Shown here: in pieces, positions 41,683 to 48,583 of the stretch
Layout of the letters: each line of letters begins with the position of its first letter
How positions within the stretch are numbered: position 1 is the first letter of the stretch
Assembly (NCBI GenBank): GCA_963601185.1
Contig: CAVCEE010000010.1
Coordinates: 1 to 64,000, forward strand
DNA from: Limisoma sp963601185
Lineage (GTDB): Bacteria; Bacteroidota; Bacteroidia; Bacteroidales; Muribaculaceae
Reading direction: 5' to 3'
Length of the DNA stretch: 64,000 nt
Position numbers and translations under genes: made by a program
Notes under the pieces: generated by a model
The model's database searches: none
Told to the model about the DNA's origin: nothing
The model's input: only the letters and a program-made list of their open reading frames with translations

Positions 41683-41780
41683 GTGAGCGCGCCGTAGGTG
41701 CGCCGTATTGCTAACCACGGGCTTCAGCCCGTGGCAGACTGATAACCTGCAACTTGCACCTCGTAGTGGGTGCCGCCATC
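41683..41780. repeat. composite palindromic intergenic repeat, copy C
   Basis: It begins with 26 bp identical to 37750-37775. Next is CCACGGGCTTCAGCCCGTGG (41715-41734), a perfect 9-bp-arm hairpin. It ends with TTGCACCTCGTAGTGGGTGC followed by CGCCA (41755-41779), almost the reverse complement of 24134-24156. It combines modules seen separately at 24.1 and 37.7 kb. Confidence 0.65.
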
Positions 41781-41819
41781 ACCAACAAAAAATATTTTTT
41801 GCAATTTTTTCGCTGAAAA

Positions 41820-41851
41820 TTTTGCAGATTAAAAAAATATCTATACTTTTG
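41820..41851 (+). promoter_or_regulatory. promoter of the Fur/PerR gene
   Basis: TTTTG (41820-41824), 19 bp, TACTTTTG (41844-41851). A perfect spacing and sequence match. Confidence 0.8.
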
Positions 41852-41865
41852 TAACGATTTCAAAC

Positions 41866-41880
41866 TTGTAATCATTACAA
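41866..41880. promoter_or_regulatory. PerR/Fur box (7-1-7 palindrome)
   Basis: TTGTAATCATTACAA is a perfect 7-1-7 palindrome, very close to the PerR/Fur box TTATAATNATTATAA. It lies between the transcription start and the ATG at 41883. Strong sign of autoregulation. Confidence 0.8.
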
Positions 41881-41882
41881 AT

Positions 41883-42326
41883 ATGTCAAACGAAGCAATA
41901 GCACATCTCACGGCACACGGCGTAAAGCCTTCGGCGCAACGGATAGCGATAATGGACTATCTGCTCTGCCACCGCACGCACCCCACCGTCGAGGCAATCT
42001 ACAGCGAACTTGTAGAGGCGATGCCCACACTGTCGCGCACCACCGTCTACAACACGCTCAAATTGCTCGAAGAGCATGATGCCATCCTCGAGTTGACCAT
42101 CGATAAGCGCACTGCACACTACGACGGCGACACTACGCCCCACTCCCATTTCCAGTGCAAGCACTGCGGCCGGATTATCGACATTTCGCTGCAAAAGGTT
42201 GATGTGGAGCAAACGGCTCACGACTTCGTGATCCAGGAAACGGACGTCTACTACCGGGGGTATTGCCGGCAATGCCTCACTGCAATGAAAGAAAAGGCAG
42301 ACAACTGCCAAGAAAATAACAAATAA
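41883..42326 (+). CDS. Fur-family regulator, PerR-like
   Basis: Metal-dependent repressor of 147 residues, probably sensing peroxide. The winged helix (about 10-85) contains KPSAQRIAIMDYLL and LSRTTVYNTLKLLEEH. The C-terminal half carries the structural zinc Cys pairs CKHC (92, 95) and CRQC (128, 131) and the His-rich HYDGDTTPHSHFQC. The direct neighbour is rubrerythrin (24-bp gap), a classical PerR target, and the promoter contains a PerR-type palindrome. Fur or Zur cannot be excluded from sequence alone. Confidence 0.9.
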   Translation: MSNEAIAHLTAHGVKPSAQRIAIMDYLLCHRTHPTVEAIYSELVEAMPTLSRTTVYNTLKLLEEHDAILELTIDKRTAHYDGDTTPHSHFQCKHCGRIIDISLQKVDVEQTAHDFVIQETDVYYRGYCRQCLTAMKEKADNCQENNK

Positions 42327-42350
42327 AACCCAATTTAAACCCTTACAACT

Positions 42351-42902
42351 ATGTCAAAAAAATTTATCTGCACAGTATGTGGCTACGTACACGAAGGTGA
42401 TGCCGCTCCGGCAAAATGTCCGCAATGCGGCGTTCCTGCAAGCAAGTTCAAAGAACTCCAGGAAGACGAAGCCCTCAGTTTTGTAACCGAGCACGTTATC
42501 GGTGTGGCAAAAGGCTGCGACGAGGAAATGATCAAGGACCTCAACGCTCACTTCAACGGCGAATGCTCAGAGGTAGGCATGTACCTCGCAATGTCGCGTC
42601 AGGCCGACCGCGAAGGCTATCCTGAAGTGGCTGAAGCGTTCAAGCGCTACGCTTGGGAAGAGGCTGAACACGCTGCAAAGTTTGCCGAACTCCTCGGCGA
42701 CCTCGTTTGGGACACCAAGACCAACCTCGAAAAGCGTATGGCTGCTGAGTCGGGCGCAAATGCCGACAAGATGCGCATCGCAAAGCGTGCCAAAGAACTC
42801 AACCTTGACGCAATCCACGACACAGTGCATGAGATGGCAAAAGATGAGGCTCGCCACGGACAGGGCTTCGAAGGTCTCTACAAACGCCTGTTCAAGAAAT
42901 AA
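42351..42902 (+). CDS. rubrerythrin with N-terminal rubredoxin domain
   Basis: Peroxide-reducing non-heme diiron protein of 183 residues that protects anaerobes from oxidative stress. Here the rubredoxin domain comes first (CTVC at 7/10, CPQC at 23/26), followed by the ferritin-like four-helix domain with Glu-rich iron ligands (NGECSEVGMYLAMSR, WEEAEHAAKF, KDEARHGQGFEGL). This reversed order is known as reverse rubrerythrin. It lies 24 bp after the PerR-like gene and ends at a strong terminator, so the two are co-transcribed and probably derepressed by peroxide. Confidence 0.95.
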   Translation: MSKKFICTVCGYVHEGDAAPAKCPQCGVPASKFKELQEDEALSFVTEHVIGVAKGCDEEMIKDLNAHFNGECSEVGMYLAMSRQADREGYPEVAEAFKRYAWEEAEHAAKFAELLGDLVWDTKTNLEKRMAAESGANADKMRIAKRAKELNLDAIHDTVHEMAKDEARHGQGFEGLYKRLFKK

Positions 42903-42925
42903 TCGTAAGATTACGATAATCAACT

Positions 42926-42957
42926 AAAGGGCTTGCCGGATTTTCGGCAAGCCCTTT
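42926..42957 (+). terminator. rubrerythrin terminator
   Basis: AAAGGGCTTGCCG, 6-nt loop, CGGCAAGCCCTTT. Perfect 13-bp stem. Confidence 0.92.
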
Positions 42958-42983
42958 CCGTGTATCAACGTCACGACAAACGA

Positions 42984-43013
42984 AAACCGGACCGCATCGC
43001 TGCAGCCCGGTTT
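42984..43013 (-). terminator. probable terminator of the sulfhydrylase gene
   Basis: On the minus strand AAACCGG and CCGGTTT pair around a 16-nt G+C-rich middle, followed by TTCGTTTGTC. It lies about 93 nt past the stop at 43106. Confidence 0.6.
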
Positions 43014-43105
43014 CACCACAAATCTTTTTCGTTAACAAACCAATAACTAACTATCTTTCAAGACTTGCCCCTCGTGGGGACAACTTAAAAGTACAAAAAC
43101 TATTT

Positions 43106-44395
43106 TTAAATCTTGTCGAATGCCTGTTTAAGGTCATCAAGTATGTCATCAATATGTTCCGTACCAATCGACAGGCGGACAGTAGAAGGAGTGATGTGCT
43201 GTTGAGCCAATTCCTCCGGAGTCATCTGCGAGTGGGTGGTGGTGTATGGGTGTATCACGAGGCTCTTCACGTCAGCCACATTGGCGAGCAGTGAGAAAAT
43301 CTCGAGCGAGTCGATAAACTTCCATGCCTCTTTCTCCCCTCCCTTGATTTCGAAAGTGAAGATGCTGCCGCCGCCGTTGGGAAAATATTTCTCATAGAGG
43401 GCGTGATCGGGATGCGAAGGAAGTGACGGATGGTTTACCTTTGCCACCTTCGGGTTCTTGCTGAGGAAATCCACAACCTTCAATGCGTTCTCCACGTGAC
43501 GCTCCACACGAAGCGAGAGAGTTTCAAGTCCCTGCAAGAGGATGAAGGCGTTGAACGGTGAAATCGTCGCGCCAGTGTCGCGGAGGATGACCGCACGGAT
43601 GCGGGTAACAAACGCCGCCTTTCCTGCCACATCGGCAAAGATTGCGCCGTGGTAACTTGGATCCGGCTTGGCAAGCGAAGGAAACTTGTCGGCGTTGGCT
43701 TTCCAGTCGAATGTGCCACCATCAACGATTACGCCACCGAGGCTTGAGCCGTGACCACCGATAAACTTGGTTGCCGAATGCACAACGATGTCGGCTCCGT
43801 GTTCGATAGGACGGATAAGGTAAGGCGTGCCAAACGTATTGTCGATAATCAACGGAATGTTGTGGCGGTGAGCCACCTCGGCGATAGCCTCGATATTTGT
43901 CACATCGGAGTTAGGGTTACCGAATGTCTCGGCATACACCACCTTGGTGTTTGGCTGGATGGCAGCCTCAAGAGCCTCAAGGTCGTTGACGTTGACAATA
44001 GTGTTTGTGATGCCCTGAGTGGCAAGAGTGTGGGTAATCAAATTGAACGAACCGCCGTAAAGGTTGTCGGCTGCAACAATGTGGTCGCCCACCGAAAGAA
44101 TGTTTTGCAATGAGTAGGTAACAGCCGCCGCACCTGATGCCACAGCAAGGCCGGCTACGCCACCTTCAAGAGCGGCAACACGGTCTTCAAACACACCCTG
44201 TGTCGAATTGGTCAAACGTCCGTAGATGTTACCTGCGTCGCGAAGACCGAAACGGTCGGCTGCGTGTTGCGAGTTGCGGAACACATACGACGTGGTTTGA
44301 TAAATAGGCACCGCACGTGCGTCGGTTGCTGGATCCGGTTGCTCTTGTCCAACATGCAGTTGGAGGGTCTCGAAGTGATATTTCTTTGTTGCCAT
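43106..44395 (-). CDS. O-acetylhomoserine aminocarboxypropyltransferase (MetY type)
   Basis: PLP enzyme of 429 residues that makes homocysteine from O-acetylhomoserine and sulfide, with possible cysteine synthase activity. Fold-type I Cys/Met metabolism family: TTSYVFRNSQHAADRF near 35, TNSTQGVFEDRVAALEGG near 62, YAETFGNPNSDVTNIEA near 154, and the Schiff-base Lys210 in VVHSATKFIGGHGSSLGG. The C-terminus (HSQMTPEELAQQHITPSTVRLSIGTEHIDDIL) is typical. Length (about 430) favours MetY over MetB. It is a single gene with its own promoter. No S-box or other riboswitch was recognised in the short leader. Confidence 0.94.
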   Translation of the reverse strand: MATKKYHFETLQLHVGQEQPDPATDARAVPIYQTTSYVFRNSQHAADRFGLRDAGNIYGRLTNSTQGVFEDRVAALEGGVAGLAVASGAAAVTYSLQNILSVGDHIVAADNLYGGSFNLITHTLATQGITNTIVNVNDLEALEAAIQPNTKVVYAETFGNPNSDVTNIEAIAEVAHRHNIPLIIDNTFGTPYLIRPIEHGADIVVHSATKFIGGHGSSLGGVIVDGGTFDWKANADKFPSLAKPDPSYHGAIFADVAGKAAFVTRIRAVILRDTGATISPFNAFILLQGLETLSLRVERHVENALKVVDFLSKNPKVAKVNHPSLPSHPDHALYEKYFPNGGGSIFTFEIKGGEKEAWKFIDSLEIFSLLANVADVKSLVIHPYTTTHSQMTPEELAQQHITPSTVRLSIGTEHIDDILDDLKQAFDKI

Positions 44396-44444
44396 ATCTA
44401 TTATGTTTTTAAAGATTGGTTACTGATGACTTTTATTTACACCG

Positions 44445-44477
44445 CAAAGTTACGGCGAAATAGACATATCTTCCAAA
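44445..44477 (-). promoter_or_regulatory. promoter of the sulfhydrylase gene
   Basis: Minus strand TTTG (44474-44477), 21 bp, TAACTTTG (44445-44452), 49 nt before the ATG. Confidence 0.7.
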
Positions 44478-44624
44478 CATTTTTCAAAACTCGGAAAACT
44501 TTTCCATACAACAAACTTTATACAGAGTAATCCTCCACGCAACCGCCAAAAATCCGCCCCTGGCAGAATTTTTTTCTATTACCCCTCTTCCTGAACAACA
44601 AATTCCATAATCGACAAATAGCCA

Positions 44625-45959
44625 CTATAGAAACGGCACCATAAACACAGGTATACACATAACATCCTTGTCTTTCCGTAAGTCCTTCGTGTAGATAAGA
44701 TATTTGTCAGACACCCGTGAAGAGAATTTAACACAGAAATTGTCAATTGACGGATGCTTGGCATAGCCCGACGACTTCACCTCCAAAGGATATAACTTAT
44801 TTCCCCTACTCAACAGAAAATCAACTTCATAAAGATGATTCGATGTTGGTGACTGGAATGTATAATAGTACAGATTGTTTCCTGCCGCAACCAACATTTG
44901 TGCAACGACATTCTCATATATATACCCTAAGTTTGCCTCCAACTTGTCACTTAGTAATTTCTCGTAAATGATATTGTCTGTTACTTTCTTGTCCATAAAC
45001 ATTGAAGTGATGAACAAACCAGTGTCATGCAAGTATATCTTAAACTTTTCAAGATTCTTGGTCAATGACATTCCCACATTTGGGTCATCTATATGATAAG
45101 CCACATTCACAATCATCGAGTTCTTCATATCCTCCAATATGGAAAGAATATTTTCCGCTCTCTGATTCTCGATTACACTACTTACTTTGTAACGGCTTCC
45201 CCCATGAGCCAATTGAGATGGGATACTGTTAAAAAGTAATGAGGCACGACCTGTAGAGTCTATTCTATGCAAATCAGCATCATACAAATTGATGATGGTA
45301 CGTTTCATCTCATCGACATCTGCGAAGTTGTTGGTCTTAATATACTCTGCAACAACCTGAGGCATACCTCCAATAAGCATATATAGCCTGAAATCACGAA
45401 GAGTTTGCCTTACAGCGACATCCCCCAATGTCATTCTCGACTCAAAACATTGTCTAAGCAACGGCACACTAACCTCATCTCCTAATGCCCATCTAAACTC
45501 CTCATAGTCCATAGGATACATCTCAACCGTTGTTTCCTCACTTGGGATCAAGATGCCTTCCGTGTATTTACGAATGCCAATCAGAGAGCCAGTCTCTATA
45601 TAGTCGTATCGCCCATCAGCCACCAAATACTTGATGGCTTGACGTGCTTTTGGCGCAAGTTGAACCTCATCAAAGACTATGACAGACTTTCGTTCTATGA
45701 GCTTCACTTTGTAAATCATCTGAAGCTGCAGGAATATAAAGTTCAAGTCCGACAAATCTTCAAACAAGTCTACCACTCGCCTTGGAGCTTGCCCAAAGTC
45801 GATAAGAATATACGACTGATATTCATTCTTGGCAAACTCTTCTGCTATTGTAGACTTGCCTACACGCCTTGCTCCTTTTATCATTAATGCGCGTCGTCCG
45901 CCAGCACGTTCTTTCCAATCGCATAATCTTCTATATATCTTTCTTTTAAATACACACAT
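44625..45959 (-). CDS. AAA_14/DUF4143 ATP-binding protein
   Basis: Protein of 444 residues from a widespread but poorly understood bacterial and archaeal ATPase family. Walker A GARRVGKST lies near 31-39, Walker B VIVFDEVQLAP near 94, and a C-terminal DUF4143 nuclease-like domain contains HLYEVDFLLSRGNKLYPLEVKSS, where the E-VD-LL-EVK pattern resembles PD-(D/E)xK nucleases. The biological role is unknown. It is an isolated accessory gene. A TTG two codons earlier is possible, but the ATG at 45959 is preferred. It is preceded by three 33-bp-spaced 11-mers (see the repeat entry), hinting at self-regulation. Confidence 0.88.
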   Translation of the reverse strand: MCVFKRKIYRRLCDWKERAGGRRALMIKGARRVGKSTIAEEFAKNEYQSYILIDFGQAPRRVVDLFEDLSDLNFIFLQLQMIYKVKLIERKSVIVFDEVQLAPKARQAIKYLVADGRYDYIETGSLIGIRKYTEGILIPSEETTVEMYPMDYEEFRWALGDEVSVPLLRQCFESRMTLGDVAVRQTLRDFRLYMLIGGMPQVVAEYIKTNNFADVDEMKRTIINLYDADLHRIDSTGRASLLFNSIPSQLAHGGSRYKVSSVIENQRAENILSILEDMKNSMIVNVAYHIDDPNVGMSLTKNLEKFKIYLHDTGLFITSMFMDKKVTDNIIYEKLLSDKLEANLGYIYENVVAQMLVAAGNNLYYYTFQSPTSNHLYEVDFLLSRGNKLYPLEVKSSGYAKHPSIDNFCVKFSSRVSDKYLIYTKDLRKDKDVMCIPVFMVPFL

Positions 45960-45961
45960 TT

Positions 45962-46038
45962 GCAAAATCCCCTATTTGTTATGCCGCAAAATTAGCAAAA
46001 TCCCCATATTTATATTATTCAAAACTTGCAAAATCCCC
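45962..46038 (-). promoter_or_regulatory. three 11-bp direct repeats at 33-bp spacing (putative operator) with -7 box
   Basis: On the minus strand GGGGATTTTGC occurs at 45962-45972, 45995-46005 and 46028-46038, exactly 33 bp apart. The first copy abuts the start codon. A TAATTTTG box (45987-45994) touches the second copy. Thirty-three bp is about three DNA turns, so the sites face one side of the helix. Confidence 0.7.
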
Positions 46039-46069
46039 TGTTTTAACATCAATTAACCAGCAAATACAA

Positions 46070-46098
46070 AGGCAACCAAACGTCGCGTCTGGTTGCCT
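46070..46098 (-). terminator. terminator of the fructan susC operon
   Basis: On the minus strand AGGCAACCA and TGGTTGCCT pair around an 11-nt middle, followed by TTGTATTTG. It lies 40 nt past the GH32 stop. Confidence 0.8.
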
Positions 46099-46137
46099 CT
46101 GAAACTTAATTCAATCCTATTTATCTTAAAAACCTTC

Positions 46138-48510
46138 TTATTTCACTACAACTTTCTTGTTGCCTACGATGTAGATGCCCTGCGGCAGATTGTCGGTAGC
46201 CTCCGCCGGCTGCACGTTTGTCCGCAGACGGATGCCTTGCAGGTTGTACACGTCGACCGGGGCGTTATAGGCATCTCCGTCCGACTGGATTTCGGTCACG
46301 CTGCCGTCGCCGTTCGCTCCGGCAAGAGTCCACGCCTTCAGTTCCTTGACCGTGGCAGATGCGGCAGAGAACGCCTCAACACCGTTGGCATCGGCATCGG
46401 TCGGGAACACGCGTATGGATGTCGCCCACTTGTCGTTGACGAAGATGTCGACTATCGAATGATCAATGAAAATGTTGATTTTCAAATCGCTTCCTACCGC
46501 CGGACGCTCTGGGAGCGCACAACGGTACACGCCGTCGTAAGCACCCGCATCGTTGACCAAACGAGTCAGTCCGCTGAAATCGGCAATCAGTTCGCCCGAT
46601 GTTGGATTATACTTGACAACACCTTCGGCACTACCGTTCTTAAACACTTTGAAACCGAACTCCGAAGACCCGACCTCAAATGTTCCACAGATTTCAATCT
46701 GCCGTCCGCTCACCGGCGAAAGACTTTCGCTGCCCGTTAGCACAAAGTTGTCGCGCGAATATGCCGTTGCCGTGCGCAAGCCCGACAACCCTTCATACGG
46801 CTTCTGCAACAGTGTTCCGTCGTCGGTCAGCGACCACTCGCGCGGCAGTGAATAGCAGTGCGCCCAACCCAGGTTCCAGTTGGAAGCCGAAGGCAACTTG
46901 TCAGGCACTATGCCGAGCACGAGAGTCTTGCCGTCGTGCTGATAGATTGTAGGCGAAAGCAGTCCGAAACCATCGTGCGAATTCATCTCCACAAGGCGAG
47001 GGCTCGACGACTTCGCGTCAGCGACAAATTTGCCGTCGTCGGCTATCGAGCCAGTCCAGTAGAGCGTGCGCACACCTTGCAGCGTGGCCTGTGGCGTTGC
47101 CGTAAATAGCCACTTGCCATTTGCCATCTTGGTCACGGTAGGCATCTCCCAGAACGTACCGTCGGAAGAGACCGTGCTGCCCGAGAAAAACAAGTCGCCG
47201 GAATTGCTCCAAGTGCCCGATGTGGCATTGTAGCGGTGGAGAGTCGTCGTGCCGATGCCGCTCTTCGACGAGCCGACAATGATGTAGGCATTGTCGCCGT
47301 TGCGGAAGAAATACGGATCGCGGAAATCGTCCGACAATCCGCTCGGACGGCCCGAAATTATCGGGTTGCCGGCATATTTGTTCCAGTTTATCAAGTCTGC
47401 CGATTCAGGCACTGCCTGGGCAATCATAGCCTTGCCGTAGTCCACGCCGGTATAGATGATGTTAGGCTGTCCGCCGGTAATCACATCGTCGGCAAACACG
47501 CAGCCACTCCAGCATCCCTTGATATCGTAGGAGTCGCCCGGCGCAACGGCAATTTTCTCCTCGCGCCAGTCGTAGAGATTCTCGCTCGAGATGTGTCCCC
47601 AGTGCAAACGAGCCATATAAGGGCCGTCGCCGTTTTTCTGGAAAAACACGTGGTATCTGCCGTCAGAATAGTACATACCGTGGCTTTCGTTCGTCCATCC
47701 GGCATCAGGCATGCCGTGGAAACGCGGACGCAGAAGGTCGTCGGCAAACCGCGACGACGGCACTGACAGGTCGGGCGTTTCCGCAGTCTGCCAGCCTTGT
47801 ATCTCTTCCTGTGTCTTGGCTTCGTTCCATATCGACACGTCGCTGATCAAGCCGTTGAACGACATCAGTTCGAAGAGGTCTGATTTCCGTGATTCCGTTC
47901 CCTGACCCATATACAGAGTGCCGGCAGCCATCGACACCGAACCGTTGGCTTTGCCAGAGCCCACCTCAACGCCGTTGTTGTAGAGTTTCACCGTACGGTT
48001 GACGCAGTCCACCACAGCCACCAGATTGTTCCATTGGTAGGTTGGCAACGGAGAGTCTACCTCGATGGTCACCGGCCATCCGCCCACATAGGTGCTGAAC
48101 GAATACTTGCCGTTGAAGCCGAGGTAAAAGCCGAAGCCGGTTTTCGCCGTCTTGTCGAGACAGGAAACTATCGGGGTCTTTTCGGTCGTATTAGTGTCAA
48201 TCTCAATAATCGGATAGCACGGCACTGCCACCCATAGCGAAACCGTCATTGTCGTCGTTCCAGTAGGAATGACGTCGCCTATCGCAGCGTCAACGTGCGA
48301 CGTGTATCCGTCGAAGCGGAGGGCACTTCCGTTGATGCCCTTCACATTCTCAGGTGCGAAGTTTCCCTCAACGGCAAACTTGCTGCCGCTGACTGTTTCT
48401 GTTATGTTTCCTGAATTGGCATGCATATCGAAATGCGCAACCAGTTCGGCATTGGCGCTGATGGCTGCTCCAACCATCACACCCGTTACTATTGGTTTAA
48501 AGAATTTCAT
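46138..48510 (-). CDS. T9SS-sorted LamG-GH32 surface fructanase-like protein with Glu at the nucleophile position
   Basis: Exported protein of 790 residues: signal peptide (VMVGAAISANAE), LamG/ConA-like beta-sandwich (about 25-245: MTVSLWVAVP, YQWNNLVAVVDCVNRTVKLYNNG), GH32 five-blade propeller (about 260-600), GH32 C-terminal beta-sandwich, and a T9SS type A tail (DVYNLQGIRLRTN ... PQGIYIVGNKKVVVK). The nucleophile motif, usually WMNDPNG, reads WTNESHG with Glu275. The transition-state Asp398 (FRDPYF) and acid/base Glu455 (WEMP) are present. It is probably an outer-surface enzyme trimming fructan for SusC/D. Last gene of the susC operon, after a strong intergenic hairpin. Confidence 0.88.
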   Translation of the reverse strand: MKFFKPIVTGVMVGAAISANAELVAHFDMHANSGNITETVSGSKFAVEGNFAPENVKGINGSALRFDGYTSHVDAAIGDVIPTGTTTMTVSLWVAVPCYPIIEIDTNTTEKTPIVSCLDKTAKTGFGFYLGFNGKYSFSTYVGGWPVTIEVDSPLPTYQWNNLVAVVDCVNRTVKLYNNGVEVGSGKANGSVSMAAGTLYMGQGTESRKSDLFELMSFNGLISDVSIWNEAKTQEEIQGWQTAETPDLSVPSSRFADDLLRPRFHGMPDAGWTNESHGMYYSDGRYHVFFQKNGDGPYMARLHWGHISSENLYDWREEKIAVAPGDSYDIKGCWSGCVFADDVITGGQPNIIYTGVDYGKAMIAQAVPESADLINWNKYAGNPIISGRPSGLSDDFRDPYFFRNGDNAYIIVGSSKSGIGTTTLHRYNATSGTWSNSGDLFFSGSTVSSDGTFWEMPTVTKMANGKWLFTATPQATLQGVRTLYWTGSIADDGKFVADAKSSSPRLVEMNSHDGFGLLSPTIYQHDGKTLVLGIVPDKLPSASNWNLGWAHCYSLPREWSLTDDGTLLQKPYEGLSGLRTATAYSRDNFVLTGSESLSPVSGRQIEICGTFEVGSSEFGFKVFKNGSAEGVVKYNPTSGELIADFSGLTRLVNDAGAYDGVYRCALPERPAVGSDLKINIFIDHSIVDIFVNDKWATSIRVFPTDADANGVEAFSAASATVKELKAWTLAGANGDGSVTEIQSDGDAYNAPVDVYNLQGIRLRTNVQPAEATDNLPQGIYIVGNKKVVVK

Positions 48511-48524
48511 ACACGAAATTAGGC

Positions 48525-48572
48525 AAAGTTCCGGACTTGCCGCCGCTGACGGCGCACCAAGCCCGGAACTTT
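48525..48572 (-). terminator. strong intergenic hairpin inside the fructan operon (attenuator or processing site)
   Basis: AAGTTCCGG and CCGGAACTT close a long stem that continues inward with CTTG/CAAG and GCCG/CGGC. It sits between the DUF4960 gene stop and the GH32 start. The U tract after it is short (TTTGCC), so it may act as a partial terminator or RNA stabiliser. Confidence 0.65.
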
Positions 48573-48583
48573 TAAAGATTTTT

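Noticed and set aside
44396..44445. SAM riboswitch before the sulfhydrylase gene
   Set aside because: The leader is only about 50 nt and shows no S-box or other SAM-aptamer structure.
46093..46740. Plus-strand frame running through the GH32 terminator and 3' end
   Set aside because: It crosses a terminator and is antisense to the sorting tail of GH32. No signal peptide or domain.
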